Source: Glaciecola sp041380235 | Lineage (GTDB): Bacteria > Pseudomonadota > Gammaproteobacteria > Enterobacterales > Alteromonadaceae | Length of the DNA stretch: 64,000 nt | Assembly: GCF_041380235.1 (NCBI RefSeq) | Contig: NZ_JBGIYY010000005.1 | Span: 1 to 64,000, forward strand | Direction of reading: 5' to 3' | Shown: in pieces, positions 18,846-28,859 of the stretch | How positions within the stretch are numbered: position 1 is the first letter of the stretch | Layout of the letters: each line of letters starts with the position of its first letter | Position numbers and translations under genes: made by a program | Notes under the pieces: generated by a model | The model's database searches: none | Seen by the model: only the letters and a program-made list of their open reading frames with translations | What the model was told of the DNA's origin: nothing

Positions 18846-19148
18846 GCGACACGCAACTAGTTAATGAAATAAGTGCACTTCACCTCTTGAAGTGCGCTTC
18901 AACCCTATCGGGTCTCAGTCCTCACCAGCTTTTTTTCAAGACAACATTACTCAAGCAACACTCGCACAAAATATAACCGCGATTTTTCTGATTACGCCAG
19001 CGGACTGCAGTATGTGCCTTGAACGCAGACTTTTCATATTACTTGTACAAGGAATATTACTAATTTAGCCAGTTTCGAAGTAAAAGCATCGCATGAAAAC
19101 TGTGATTTTTGTGTTGTCGTTTTGTTGCAATTGTTTACATAAAAGGTC
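18846..19148. other. Intergenic region after kduI
   Basis: About 300 bp with no gene. An inverted repeat, AAGTGCACTT (18871-18880) with AAGTGCGCTT (18890-18899), has one mismatch and no T-run, so it is at best a weak transcript end. The right part probably carries the promoter of the GMC gene. Confidence 0.45.
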
Positions 19149-19173
19149 ATTATGATTCAAAAGCAATCATAAT
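19149..19173. promoter_or_regulatory. Perfect inverted repeat upstream of the GMC oxidoreductase gene
   Basis: ATTATGATT (19149-19157) and AATCATAAT (19165-19173) are exact reverse complements separated by CAAAAGC. The repeat ends 42 bp before ATG 19216, a typical place for a repressor operator. It has no T-run and low GC, so it is not a terminator. The regulator is unknown. Confidence 0.5.
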
Positions 19174-19215
19174 ATGGTTGCGCTTGAATCAAACAATAAG
19201 AGAGTTTATCCCGCT

Positions 19216-20946
19216 ATGAGCATAAACATAAAGCAAGCTTTCGATGTGATTGTGGTAGGGTCAGGAATAACAGGCGGATGGGCAGCAAAAGAATTTTGCG
19301 AAAAAGGCTTTAATACGCTGGTTATCGAGCGGGGTCGTAATATCGAACATCGTGGACCCGAATACAAAGATATGCAAGCTCCATGGGAACTGCAAAATAG
19401 AGATTTAGGCACTGAAAAGTACGATGAGGAGGGCCGTTATCAGCTATTTAAAGAAAAATTTGGCAAATACCGCTCAGAATTCATGCATTTTTTTGCAGAC
19501 GAGAAAGAACACCCTTATTCACATCCTGACGATAAGCCCTTTATGTGGACGCGTGGTTATCAACTAGGCGGTCGTTCGCTCACTTGGGCTCGCCAAGTTT
19601 ATCGTTGGGGACGCACAGATTTTGAGTCCAACGCAAAAGATGGGCACGGTGTACCCTGGCCCATTGGATATGACGATTTGGCTCCTTGGTATGAATACGT
19701 CGAACGCTTTATTGGTGTGTCGGGCAATGAAGACGGTCTTGATAGCGTACCTGACTGCGTCTCTCAAAAAGCCTTTGAAATGAGTTGCGCAGAGAAATTC
19801 GTATCAGACAATATTGCTAAAAGTTATAAAGACCGTCGCTTAATTTCTGCGCGCGCGGCAAATCTAACTGAACCTACCCCCGAGCAAAGGTCACTAGGCC
19901 GAGGAAAGTGCCAAGCAAGAGCATATTGCAAACGTGGTTGCACTTTTGGTGCATATTTCAGCTCACTGTCGGCAACCTTACCTGCCGCTAAAGCAACGGG
20001 TAACTTAAGCATTGTTACCGATGCTATTGCTTCGCATGTTGACTATGACCAAAGCAGTGGCAAGGCCTCTGGCGTTACTGTGATAGATGCCAACACGAAA
20101 AAGAAGAGCCAGTACAAAGCAAGAGTGGTTTTTCTGTGCGCCTCAGCACTGGGTTCAGTGCAAATAATGCTAAATTCTAAGTCAGACACCTTTCCGAATG
20201 GCATTGCCAATTCGAGTGACGCTCTTGGCCGCTACATAATGGATCATTTCACCGGAGTAAGGGCCAGTGCCACAGTACCAGGGCTTGACGATAAATACAG
20301 TTTTGGACGCCGTCCAATTGGTACTTATATTCCCAATTTCCGCCAGCAAAAAGCCGCTGATGTAAATTTTGTGCGTGGTTATGGCTTTCAAACCTCGGCG
20401 TCCCAGCGATCAAATACCGGTAATTCAGCCAATCGTGCCGGAATTGGAGCCGTAACAAAAGCCCAAGCAAATCAACCCAGCGATTGGGTGATTAGAGCAT
20501 TTATGTATGGTGAAATTTTGCCTTATTATAACAATAGAGCAACTTTGCATCCCACTAAAACCGATAAATGGGGGATGCCGCAACTGCATATTGATGCGAA
20601 GGTCGGCGAAAACGAGCGTAATATGACCGACCAAGCCGCCAAAGATATTGAAGAAATGTTAGATGCGGGCGGTTGCACCAATATCAAAGTTAACAAAGTT
20701 AGCCGCAGTACTCATATCAGCGTGGGCGCTAGAACTCACGAAATGGGCGGTGCATGCATGGGTAGCAATCCAAAAACATCAGTGTTAAACGCTTGGTCGC
20801 AAGCTCACGACGTACCAAATTTATTTGTTACAGACGGTGCGGCAATGTCATCTTCAGCAACCCAAAACCCTTCGCTCACCTATATGGCGATTACTGCACG
20901 AGCGGCGGATTACGCTGCTAAATTATTAAAAGCGGGTACTCTGTAA
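19216..20946 (+). CDS. GMC-family FAD-dependent sugar oxidoreductase
   Basis: A 576-residue flavoprotein of the glucose-methanol-choline family. The FAD Rossmann motif is DVIVVGSGITGGW near the N-terminus. GYQLGGRSLTWARQ and the C-terminal HEMGGACMG block with the conserved His precede the second FAD block (NLFVTDGAAMSSSATQNPSLT). It has no signal peptide, even from the in-frame ATG at 19174. Relatives oxidise sugars or glycosides, often at C3. It overlaps by 1 nt (TAATG) the next gene, a Tat-signal lipoprotein with a TIM barrel. The usual small Tat subunit of such dehydrogenases is missing. I infer oxidation of a sugar or oligosaccharide from this locus, possibly in the periplasm by co-export. 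Confidence 0.88.
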   Translation: MSINIKQAFDVIVVGSGITGGWAAKEFCEKGFNTLVIERGRNIEHRGPEYKDMQAPWELQNRDLGTEKYDEEGRYQLFKEKFGKYRSEFMHFFADEKEHPYSHPDDKPFMWTRGYQLGGRSLTWARQVYRWGRTDFESNAKDGHGVPWPIGYDDLAPWYEYVERFIGVSGNEDGLDSVPDCVSQKAFEMSCAEKFVSDNIAKSYKDRRLISARAANLTEPTPEQRSLGRGKCQARAYCKRGCTFGAYFSSLSATLPAAKATGNLSIVTDAIASHVDYDQSSGKASGVTVIDANTKKKSQYKARVVFLCASALGSVQIMLNSKSDTFPNGIANSSDALGRYIMDHFTGVRASATVPGLDDKYSFGRRPIGTYIPNFRQQKAADVNFVRGYGFQTSASQRSNTGNSANRAGIGAVTKAQANQPSDWVIRAFMYGEILPYYNNRATLHPTKTDKWGMPQLHIDAKVGENERNMTDQAAKDIEEMLDAGGCTNIKVNKVSRSTHISVGARTHEMGGACMGSNPKTSVLNAWSQAHDVPNLFVTDGAAMSSSATQNPSLTYMAITARAADYAAKLLKAGTL

Positions 20947-21899
20947 TGGATCGTCGTCGTTTTGTCGCCGCTGCTGCAGTGTTTGGAGCAACAACAGGAT
21001 TGGCCGCATGTGTAAGCAACACCCCCCAGAGGATTGCAAAAAACGATGAGCCAACAACTACGCTTATGCCCTTAGAAGAGCGTAAATTTTGGTTGTCCTC
21101 GTTTGCCTGCAATATTGAACAGTGGTTTCGTCCTATGCCTTTTTTAGAGCGGATTAACGCCGCCAAGGCGCTGGGATTTTCTGCGGTTGAAATATGGAAC
21201 CCTAACAATCCAAAGATCGGTAAGACACCCGGTGCCATAGCTGCTCGAGCAAAACAGCAGGGAGTTCGTGTTACCAGTTACTCGCCCAACCCTCCGAATT
21301 TTGCGGACCTTACAAAAACGCAAGAATTTTGGGAATGGTTAGATATTGCTATTGCGTCTGGCAAAGCTCTTAACGTGTCAAATTTTAACGTTACTGGTCA
21401 TAAAATCATAGAGGGCCTGAGTAATGAGCAAATGATCGAAAATTACACCAAAATGCTCAAGTTAGCCGCCCCAAGATTAGAAGACGAAAACATGGTTGCC
21501 ACCATTGAGCCATACAATCCTTTTTCGCACAAAGGGCATTTTATATATGGTAACGAACCAGCCTTGAGTATTTGTCGCGAAGTAAACTCTCCCAGCGTTA
21601 AAATCAACTGGGATTTTTTTCATATGCAGCGCACCAACGGCAATTTGATTACCAATCTTGAGAATGGATTTGATCAGGTCGCGTATATTCAACTTGCAGA
21701 CTCGCCTAATCGGAATCAACCTGGTACTGGTGAGGTAGCATACGAAAAGGTCCTCATCCGTTTGCGAGAGCTCGGATATACGGGGTTCATAGGAGCCGAG
21801 TTTTTTCCCGAAAATAAAGACGCACAAAGAGCAGCCTCTGACATAGCAAAACTAGCAAAGCGGATCAACTTATCTCCACCATTAGTTAAAAGCCTTTAA
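20946..21899 (+). CDS. Tat-exported TIM-barrel lipoprotein (sugar isomerase/epimerase-like)
   Basis: A 317-residue protein whose N-terminus combines a twin-arginine motif (MDRRRFV) with a lipobox (GLAAC, Cys22), so it should be exported folded and lipidated. The rest is a hydroxypyruvate-isomerase/AP-endonuclease-2-like TIM barrel. Likely metal ligands are the Glu in ATIEPYNP, the Asp in NWDFFHMQ, the block DSPNRNQPGTGEVAY and the Glu in GAEFFP. Its start overlaps the GMC stop by 1 nt, so the two products are made together. Proteins of this fold act as epimerases, isomerases or lyases on keto sugars. It may process the GMC product. The precise reaction is unknown. Confidence 0.85.
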   Translation: MDRRRFVAAAAVFGATTGLAACVSNTPQRIAKNDEPTTTLMPLEERKFWLSSFACNIEQWFRPMPFLERINAAKALGFSAVEIWNPNNPKIGKTPGAIAARAKQQGVRVTSYSPNPPNFADLTKTQEFWEWLDIAIASGKALNVSNFNVTGHKIIEGLSNEQMIENYTKMLKLAAPRLEDENMVATIEPYNPFSHKGHFIYGNEPALSICREVNSPSVKINWDFFHMQRTNGNLITNLENGFDQVAYIQLADSPNRNQPGTGEVAYEKVLIRLRELGYTGFIGAEFFPENKDAQRAASDIAKLAKRINLSPPLVKSL

Positions 21900-22130
21900 C
21901 AATATTGCTGAAAATCATCATGGTTTCCATTCTTGCATTCTTGAATTAATGCTTAAGTTGACCCGAAATAATCAAATGTCAGATTTTTATCGGTCAAAAA
22001 CGCCGGGATTGGCGCCTGTATTACAAAGCATGGATTATTTGAATCACAGGCCAGTAGTTGATCATATAGCAGGAGCAATTAGTGAATAAACTAATGTTGA
22101 GAATTAGACAAAAATGATAGGAACCATAAA

Positions 22131-23534
22131 ATGAGAATCGCATATCCGTTTGTATATTACGCGGCAATACTTTTTGTATTGTTTACCCATCAAAGTCACC
22201 CAGTTTATGCGAAAGTCTCAGAGCGATTGCAAGCAAAGGCGCTTGAGTATTTTACCGAAAATGGATTGAGCAATGCCGTTTCTCCGACCCAGCACCCGGC
22301 GGGCGAATATGTGAATGGCATTACTTACCTTACCTATCAAGGCTTGCTAGAAGACCCTTACGTAGCTGCATATAATCACCTTACAAAGCGGTGGTCCGGG
22401 CCTTATAAAGCAGGCGTCAGTGATATGGGTAAAGACCCCAGTCGCAAGATAGATAATCATGGTAAACCTGCCCTGATTATTGATGATCTTGGTTATATTC
22501 ACATTGTGTTTGGGGGGCATGGAGGCGTAAAGGAGCTGGGTAAAAATACCCTGGGGAACTACCACTATGGTCGTCAGCAGAATGTGGTGTCAAAGCGCCC
22601 ATATGATATTAGTGAGTGGGAGGTGCTTAATAACGTTTCGCCCTTTGGTACCTACAATCAATGGATTAAAATGGACAATGGCGATCTCTATTTATTTTAT
22701 CGTCATGGCGCACATCGCAGTGATTGGGTGTATCAAAAGTCGACGGATCACGGTCGCTCGTTTTCGCAGCCGGTATCGGTATTAAAAACTCTTCGTCGAG
22801 ACGATGTAAAAGGCACTGACTCATGGTATGGCTGGTTTGGAAAAGGCGAGGGCGATACGATAGTTGCCACCTACTCATACCATATTTGTTGGGATACAAA
22901 TGCCGATCATCAACATACTGGAGAGCGGTTAAACGGGTATTTCATGCAAATGGATACTATCAGCGGGCAATGGTTCAATGTTAAAGGTGAGCCTGTAGCA
23001 ACACCTATTGACCGCAATACCTCCAATCAAAAAACCTTAGTATTGGATTCGGGTATTGAATGGAGCAATCATACTACCACACAGCTTGATCAGAATGGCC
23101 ATCCTCACATGATTTTTGCTAAAGGACCGCATTTAGGGCGCAAGCATGGTGGGCCTAAATACCCTAATTATTACCGCTGGGATGGAGAGCAATGGCGCGT
23201 GGGACAAGACAATCAAATTCCTGTTGCTCAGGGTTCTTTAATGGTTAGCTCAGATAAGCACTCAAGCGCACTGTTGGCGCATAAAAGTAATAAGGGAGAG
23301 GGGCAGGTTTCGTGGTGGCATACCTTCGACGGAGGCCAGAGCTTTGAGCAAGGCAAAATATTACTGACTCAAGCAAACGCGACATTTGCGATTACATCTC
23401 TTATTCGTAACGCACATCCTGACGCACAGGTGATTGTTGCCGCAAAGGTAAACGGAACAGATCTACGAAAAATGTATTTATTAGGCGCAAGTGGCCCTGT
23501 GTATCGACCGGCATCAGAAGTGATGGGTAAATAA
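22131..23534 (+). CDS. Secreted PL24/PL25-like ulvan lyase, BNR-type beta-propeller
   Basis: A 467-residue protein with a signal peptide ending near residue 27 (HPVYA). The mature part is a BNR-repeat seven-bladed propeller of the type used by ulvan lyase families PL24 and PL25. These cleave the Rha3S-(1->4)-uronate bond by beta-elimination and leave a 4,5-unsaturated uronyl end. Shared conserved blocks include DNHGKPALIIDD, GYIHIVFGGHGG (His124, His130), His145, FYRHGAHRSDWVY and YSYHICWD, plausible His/Tyr/Arg active-site sources. An Asp-box-like element, STDHGRSF, is also present. It has a second-copy homologue at 28860-30350. AGGA lies before ATG 22131. I cannot decide between PL24 and PL25 by eye. 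Confidence 0.8.
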   Translation: MRIAYPFVYYAAILFVLFTHQSHPVYAKVSERLQAKALEYFTENGLSNAVSPTQHPAGEYVNGITYLTYQGLLEDPYVAAYNHLTKRWSGPYKAGVSDMGKDPSRKIDNHGKPALIIDDLGYIHIVFGGHGGVKELGKNTLGNYHYGRQQNVVSKRPYDISEWEVLNNVSPFGTYNQWIKMDNGDLYLFYRHGAHRSDWVYQKSTDHGRSFSQPVSVLKTLRRDDVKGTDSWYGWFGKGEGDTIVATYSYHICWDTNADHQHTGERLNGYFMQMDTISGQWFNVKGEPVATPIDRNTSNQKTLVLDSGIEWSNHTTTQLDQNGHPHMIFAKGPHLGRKHGGPKYPNYYRWDGEQWRVGQDNQIPVAQGSLMVSSDKHSSALLAHKSNKGEGQVSWWHTFDGGQSFEQGKILLTQANATFAITSLIRNAHPDAQVIVAAKVNGTDLRKMYLLGASGPVYRPASEVMGK

Positions 23535-23566
23535 AGTTTGCTTGTATTTGTGGAGAATAAAAATAT

Positions 23567-26500
23567 ATGAAAATCAGAAATTTATGCTTAATCATTGCTG
23601 GCATGTCATTACTAGCGGCGAGCCTGGCTCATTCGCAAAGTTTGTCTCCTGAGGAGTTTGAAACGCCTGCGCAAACGTATTTTCCGAAAACGTGGATGCA
23701 TGCCATGAATGGTAATTTGAGCAAGCCCGGCTTCAGTAAAGATTTGCAAGCGATGTCTGATGCCGGCATAGGTGGGGCCATAATGTTTCATGTGCATCGT
23801 CAAAACCTGCCGTATTCATCTCGAGGTCCAGTCAGATTTGGTAGCGATGAGTTTAACGATACTCTCGTTCATGCCTTGGGCGAAGCCGACAAGTTAGGTC
23901 TGGAAATGGGTATGCACAATGCCGATGGTTGGTCGTCTAGCGGTGGGCCATGGATCACGCCAGAGATGTCCATGAAGCGAATTACTTGGTCGGAACAAGC
24001 CATTAGCGTTGATGTTTCAGAACAGAAATGGATGCCCCTACAGCCCGGTTTTGAAGAAGGGTTTTATCGGGATATTGCGGTTATTGCTTTACCCGCAAAT
24101 GAGTATAATCAGAACAACCATTTCGCTAATGCGACCCTTACTAGTTCTGACCCAAGTTTAGATCTCAGCGTGCTAAAAGACCAAGATTGGGATACTGAAT
24201 TAGTATTTACAGCAAATGAAAAACAAGAGTATTGGGTCCAAGTAGAGCTTGAAGAGCCAAGTACTTTGCGCAGTTTGCAAATCGAAACACCTACTCGTCA
24301 TGGTGAGGGTGCCTTGCAAATCTCAGAAGACGGAGTGAACTTTACTACTGTGGTAGAAAAACTCAGACGTCCACGCACCGGTGCCAGAACTTGGGCATTT
24401 AGTCATACTATGGATGGTTTTAGCGCAAAATACTTTCGTGTTGTGTTTGACAAACCCATTGGTGTAAAGCGATTTGACTTGTGGTCAGTGCCACGCGCGC
24501 CGCACTGGTTAGCCATGAATGCAATGGAACGAGGGCAATTAACCATTACGCCAAGCACCCACCACGATGTGATTACCCCCGCAAGCGCGGTGCAGGTGCT
24601 AAATAGAGGCGCTTTGCCTGAAAACGGAATAGTACTGCCAAAGGGAGACTGGCGGGTTCTGCGCTTTGGCTATACCAGTACGGGGGCAAAAAACATTCCT
24701 GCATCGGTTGAAGGCACGGGTTTAGAATGTGACAAGTTCGATCCGGTAGCACTGCGCTTTCATTTTGAGCAATACGTCGGGAAAATTGCCGATAAAGCCA
24801 AAGAAAAAGGCTATAAATCACTTAAATTTTCCGAAATCGATAGCTACGAAATGGGCGGTCAAAATTGGACAACGGGCATAGAGCAAACTTTCGAAGATAA
24901 GTTTAACTATGACATCATTCCTTGGTTACCGCTATTAACCGGCCGAGTCATTGAATCGTCCCATCAAAGCGGTGCTATTTTACAAGAGTTTAGGCAGCAC
25001 CTTTCTGATTTGATGGTCGAAAACTACTATGGTGAGTTTACTCGGTTAACGAATGAATATGGTATGGAGTCGTATATTGAGCCCTACGGCTGGGGACCTT
25101 TTGATGAACTAAGAGCAGGTGGTAAGGCAGACCGGCTAATGGGCGAGTTCTGGGTCAGAGATGAGGAATATCCAGGGCGTGTAAGCGCAGCAATTTCATC
25201 GGCGCGTATTTACGGAAAAAACATCATTTCGGCCGAATCATTCACGTCCATAAATACTGTGAACTGGAAAGGTCATCCGTACTTTTATAAGCACTATGGC
25301 GATAAAATTTGGGCCCGCGGCATCAACGAAACCATGTTTCATCGTTACGCTCACCAACCCAATACGCATGTTAAGCCCGGAATGACCATGGATAGCATTG
25401 GATCCCATATTGACCGCACGCAAACATGGTGGAATAACGGCGGCATCGAATGGTTTAAGTATCTTGGCCGTGGTTCGTACTTGTTGCAACAGGGTGTGCC
25501 AGAATCTGACTTTTTAGTGCATTTGGGTGATATTTCACCAAGAGCTGTGCCAAGTAGAAACAATACCAAAGTGCCCGATGGTTTTAACTTTGATTACGTT
25601 AACACTGAAGTGCTAGTTGAGCGCCTTAGCGTGGAAGATGGTTGGTTGGTTTTGCCTGAAGGCACTCGCTATCGTGCGCTGCAGTTGTATCGTCCGCAAT
25701 ATTTAACCATGGAAACCATTACCCGTGTGCGCGATTTAATTGCCGCTGGAGCAACGGTAATTAGTGCTAAACCAGAGCAACCTATTGGCTACAGTGAATG
25801 GCCGCAACGAGAAGCATTTAATGCTATTGCTCAAGAAGTATGGGGGGATGGTGAGCAAAGTTTGCGTAAAGTGGGTAAAGGACAGGTTAGCACGCTGTCT
25901 TTAGATGGAGCTATTTTGCAGCTTGGCTATCAGCCTGCGCTCAAAATTAATCAGCAGGCGGTTAAACTTTTTGCTCACCGACGCATTGGTAAAAATGACT
26001 TGTACTTTTTTTATAATGATAAGCCCGAGTTTGCCTACTTAGACGCGGATTTCCGTTCCCCCGACGGTCAACCTGAAATTTGGAATGTGGATGATGGCAG
26101 TGTAGAGAAAGTACGTGCGTTTACCCGTAACAATCAGCGCCTGCAAACTCGCTTGCTGCTTGAGCCGTATGGCGCGCGTTTTGTGCTTATTCGCAGAGAT
26201 GATGATACGCCCAATTACACTCAGGCTAATAGTGAACTGGTAAAGGCAGTATATGAATCAGTGCAAACTAAAGCGGCAATTAACTTTACTCAGCCTTGGA
26301 GCGTAAGCTTCGACCCAGATTGGAGCGGCCCGGGAGAGGTTAAATTTGACAAGTTAGTGGATTGGACTCAGCGAGAAGAAGAGGGTATTAGGCACTTTTC
26401 GGGGACTGCCCAGTACCGCAACACCTTTCAATTATCAAAGGATGATATCAACAGCGGGCAAGCTTTATATATAGACCTTGGTGAGGTGCAACAAATTGCT

Positions 26501-26827
26501 GAAGTTAGCCTCAATGGTAAAAAGCTTGCGACACTTTGGAAACCGCCCTTTGCTTTAGATATAAGCGATGCAGCTCTTGAAGGTGATAACATATTGGAAG
26601 TTGAGGTTACGAATACCTGGGTGAATCGTTTGATTGGGGATGAAGCCCTTCCTGATACCAGTGGCTATAGTATGACTGGCGATACAGTAGCTTGGATAAA
26701 CAATAATGAACCACCTCCCAAAAGTGAGCGCGTAACCTTTACTGGCTTTAACTTTTTCGCTACCGAAAAGTCGCGGGTGTTGCAGTCATCAGGATTATTA
26801 GGGCCCGTGATGCTGATTAAACCTTAA
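23567..26827 (+). CDS. Alpha-L-rhamnosidase, GH106 family
   Basis: A 1086-residue secreted enzyme predicted to remove alpha-linked L-rhamnose. The signal peptide ends near residue 23 (LAHSQS). The GH106 catalytic module starts with PKTWMHAMNGN and continues through GGAIMFHVHRQ, GLEMGMHNADGWSSSGGPW and the Glu-containing FSEIDSYE, YIEPYGWG and SAESFTS segments. A carbohydrate-binding-like beta domain lies inside (residues about 190-300), and a C-terminal galactose-binding-like domain (about 940-1080: LYIDLGEVQQIAEVSLNG, EVTNTWVNRLIGD) follows. It starts 32 bp after the upstream lyase and is probably co-transcribed with it. Another GH106 starts at 63188. Confidence 0.88.
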   Translation: MKIRNLCLIIAGMSLLAASLAHSQSLSPEEFETPAQTYFPKTWMHAMNGNLSKPGFSKDLQAMSDAGIGGAIMFHVHRQNLPYSSRGPVRFGSDEFNDTLVHALGEADKLGLEMGMHNADGWSSSGGPWITPEMSMKRITWSEQAISVDVSEQKWMPLQPGFEEGFYRDIAVIALPANEYNQNNHFANATLTSSDPSLDLSVLKDQDWDTELVFTANEKQEYWVQVELEEPSTLRSLQIETPTRHGEGALQISEDGVNFTTVVEKLRRPRTGARTWAFSHTMDGFSAKYFRVVFDKPIGVKRFDLWSVPRAPHWLAMNAMERGQLTITPSTHHDVITPASAVQVLNRGALPENGIVLPKGDWRVLRFGYTSTGAKNIPASVEGTGLECDKFDPVALRFHFEQYVGKIADKAKEKGYKSLKFSEIDSYEMGGQNWTTGIEQTFEDKFNYDIIPWLPLLTGRVIESSHQSGAILQEFRQHLSDLMVENYYGEFTRLTNEYGMESYIEPYGWGPFDELRAGGKADRLMGEFWVRDEEYPGRVSAAISSARIYGKNIISAESFTSINTVNWKGHPYFYKHYGDKIWARGINETMFHRYAHQPNTHVKPGMTMDSIGSHIDRTQTWWNNGGIEWFKYLGRGSYLLQQGVPESDFLVHLGDISPRAVPSRNNTKVPDGFNFDYVNTEVLVERLSVEDGWLVLPEGTRYRALQLYRPQYLTMETITRVRDLIAAGATVISAKPEQPIGYSEWPQREAFNAIAQEVWGDGEQSLRKVGKGQVSTLSLDGAILQLGYQPALKINQQAVKLFAHRRIGKNDLYFFYNDKPEFAYLDADFRSPDGQPEIWNVDDGSVEKVRAFTRNNQRLQTRLLLEPYGARFVLIRRDDDTPNYTQANSELVKAVYESVQTKAAINFTQPWSVSFDPDWSGPGEVKFDKLVDWTQREEEGIRHFSGTAQYRNTFQLSKDDINSGQALYIDLGEVQQIAEVSLNGKKLATLWKPPFALDISDAALEGDNILEVEVTNTWVNRLIGDEALPDTSGYSMTGDTVAWINNNEPPPKSERVTFTGFNFFATEKSRVLQSSGLLGPVMLIKP

Positions 26828-27359
26828 GGTCAATATTGATTAAATGCTGCGTACTCCATCATAGTTTTGTTAGGGGTGCGCAGATAAAGGACGCAACATC
26901 AATAAATCTGTGTGCTTTTTAATAGTATTTTTATCACTTAACGCAGCTCTTACTAAAGCAGTTTGTTGTGTAGTGACTTCAAGGTCTTGGGCATAGTATT
27001 AAACGCACGTAGCTGACTGCGCACCTGGTCTATTAGCGCAATGTCAGATAATTTCATATTTTTGGCAACTCATAGCAATAAACTTTGATGAGTCTTAAAG
27101 ACAATCCATACATGCTCGAAGTTTTACAATATCAAGTTTTCCCTGCTGTTTACTCATATAAAAAATGAATAATTAATCACTTATATAAAATAATAGTCAT
27201 TTTAAATCAAAATGTATCAAACTAAGTCTTTTTGTAGGCTTAGATTTAATGTAAACTAACTGTTAAATTTAAAAGTCGCGTCGTTACAACAAAAGCTTTC
27301 ATCTTAATGAAGCAGTAACAACAGCTATCAAACCCTTAGTATTTAAAAGGTAACAGTGA
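26828..27359. other. Intergenic region before the first sulfatase
   Basis: This 532-bp gap carries no gene I can support. Its left half has a short minus-strand frame (26953-27057, 34 codons) whose content appears to continue in another frame, possibly a decayed gene. The right half (27160-27350) is AT-rich and is the likely promoter region for the block that starts with the sulfatase at 27360. Confidence 0.45.
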
Positions 27360-28772
27360 ATGACATTAAAAAATTATAGTCTGCTAGGTGCGCTGGTAAC
27401 AGGTATGGTGTTATCTGCTTTTACTATGCCGGCATTGGCTGCCGACAAGCCCAATATCATTTTCATTCTTACGGATGATCTTGGTTTCAACCAAGTCGGC
27501 GTGTATGGCGACACTGTGATCAAAACCCCAAACATCGACCAGATGGCCAACAATGGTATACGCTTTGACCAAGCTTATGCAGGTAATACAGTTTGTTCGC
27601 CCTCACGCGTCTCTCTTTTTACTGGTCGCGACGGTCGTTTTATGACTAACAACTCCAATACCGTCCAACTTGAAGAAATTGATATCACTATGGCACACGT
27701 GCTTAAGTACGCCAATTATGACACTGCTCTGTTTGGTAAGTATTCAATAGGTTCAAAAATGGGCGTTACCGATCCTTTAGCTATGGGCTTTGATACTTGG
27801 TACGGCATGTATTCTATCTTAGAAGGCCATAGACAGTACCCGCATATACTTTGGCGGGACGGCGTCAAAGAGCGCGTTGTTGAAAACGAAGGCGGCAAAA
27901 AAGGCGCCTATGCGCCCGAACTGTTTACCAATGAAACCATCAATTACATTAAACAAGAGCGTGATAACCCATTCTTTGTCATGCTCGCTTATACCACTCC
28001 CCATGCAGATTTAGCGGTACCAGAAAAGTACAGTGACATGTATGACCTAGAAGAAACCCCGTATCTTGGGATGCAAGACGGCGTGCCATCAGACAAATAC
28101 GCTTGGTACTACCCTGAGCCGGTTGAAAGACCAAATGCAGTGCTAGCGGGAATGGTAAGTGCGCTAGATGACTACGTCGGACAAATTATTAGCGCTCTAG
28201 AAGAGACTGGTGATCTAGAAAATACGCTTATCATATTTTCATCAGATAACGGGCCGCATGATGAGGGCGGCGCCGACCCTGAGTTTTTCCAAGCCTCTGC
28301 TCCTTATAAGGGTCAAAAACGTGATTTGTACGACGGTGGCATTCATGTGCCGATGATTGTGCAATGGCCCGCAAAAATCAAGCGAGGCCGCGTAGATCAA
28401 ACTCCTTGGGCGTTTCACGATGTGCTGCCGACTTTTGCAGACATCGCTGGCGTTAATTTAAACATTGTGCCGCGTGTTCGAACCAACGGTGTGTCAATTA
28501 AGGGTTTGTTAAACGATTCACCGATACAAATAGATGAGCGAACCCTGTACTGGGAATTTTCAAAGCAGGTAGGCGATCCAAATTCGGGCATAATAGGAGA
28601 TACTTATCAAGCCGCCCGCCGCGGTGAGTGGAAGGCTGTTAGATATGGCTTTGACGCACCGCTTGAGTTGTACAACATCACTAATGACCCAGGTGAATCT
28701 AAGAATCTTGTAGCCAAGCAACCTGCGCTTAGCAAAGAGTTTTTCGATATGTTCGAGAAATACAAAAACTAA
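27360..28772 (+). CDS. Secreted S1-family sulfatase (formylglycine type), copy 1
   Basis: A 470-residue sulfatase with a signal peptide cleaved after ALA (residue 28). The sulfatase signature C79-S-P-S-R83 is intact, followed by VSLFTGR. Cys79 should be converted to formylglycine by a maturase encoded elsewhere. Metal-site residues appear in FILTDDLG (Asp39-Asp40) and in the SSDNGPHDEGG block. A C-terminal subdomain (LYNITNDPGESKNL) completes the fold. An AAAGG element precedes ATG 27360. The likely substrate is sulfated rhamnose in ulvan oligomers, inferred from the neighbours. The S1 subfamily cannot be set by eye. Confidence 0.9.
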   Translation: MTLKNYSLLGALVTGMVLSAFTMPALAADKPNIIFILTDDLGFNQVGVYGDTVIKTPNIDQMANNGIRFDQAYAGNTVCSPSRVSLFTGRDGRFMTNNSNTVQLEEIDITMAHVLKYANYDTALFGKYSIGSKMGVTDPLAMGFDTWYGMYSILEGHRQYPHILWRDGVKERVVENEGGKKGAYAPELFTNETINYIKQERDNPFFVMLAYTTPHADLAVPEKYSDMYDLEETPYLGMQDGVPSDKYAWYYPEPVERPNAVLAGMVSALDDYVGQIISALEETGDLENTLIIFSSDNGPHDEGGADPEFFQASAPYKGQKRDLYDGGIHVPMIVQWPAKIKRGRVDQTPWAFHDVLPTFADIAGVNLNIVPRVRTNGVSIKGLLNDSPIQIDERTLYWEFSKQVGDPNSGIIGDTYQAARRGEWKAVRYGFDAPLELYNITNDPGESKNLVAKQPALSKEFFDMFEKYKN

Positions 28773-28859
28773 ATCCTTTTCCCTATGGGCCCATCACTAA
28801 GCAGTTCGTGTGTTGTCTGTTTAGTGTTTGGGCTTACTTTTTACAGGTGTGGCCCCTAC

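Noticed and set aside
18871..18899. Inverted repeat after kduI considered as a terminator
   Set aside because: One mismatch, 9-nt loop and no T-run; not a convincing Rho-independent terminator.
26953..27057. Short minus-strand frame, seemingly continuing in another frame toward 26880
   Set aside because: Only 34 codons before a stop and no family recognised; could be gene decay, but the evidence is too thin to call a pseudogene.
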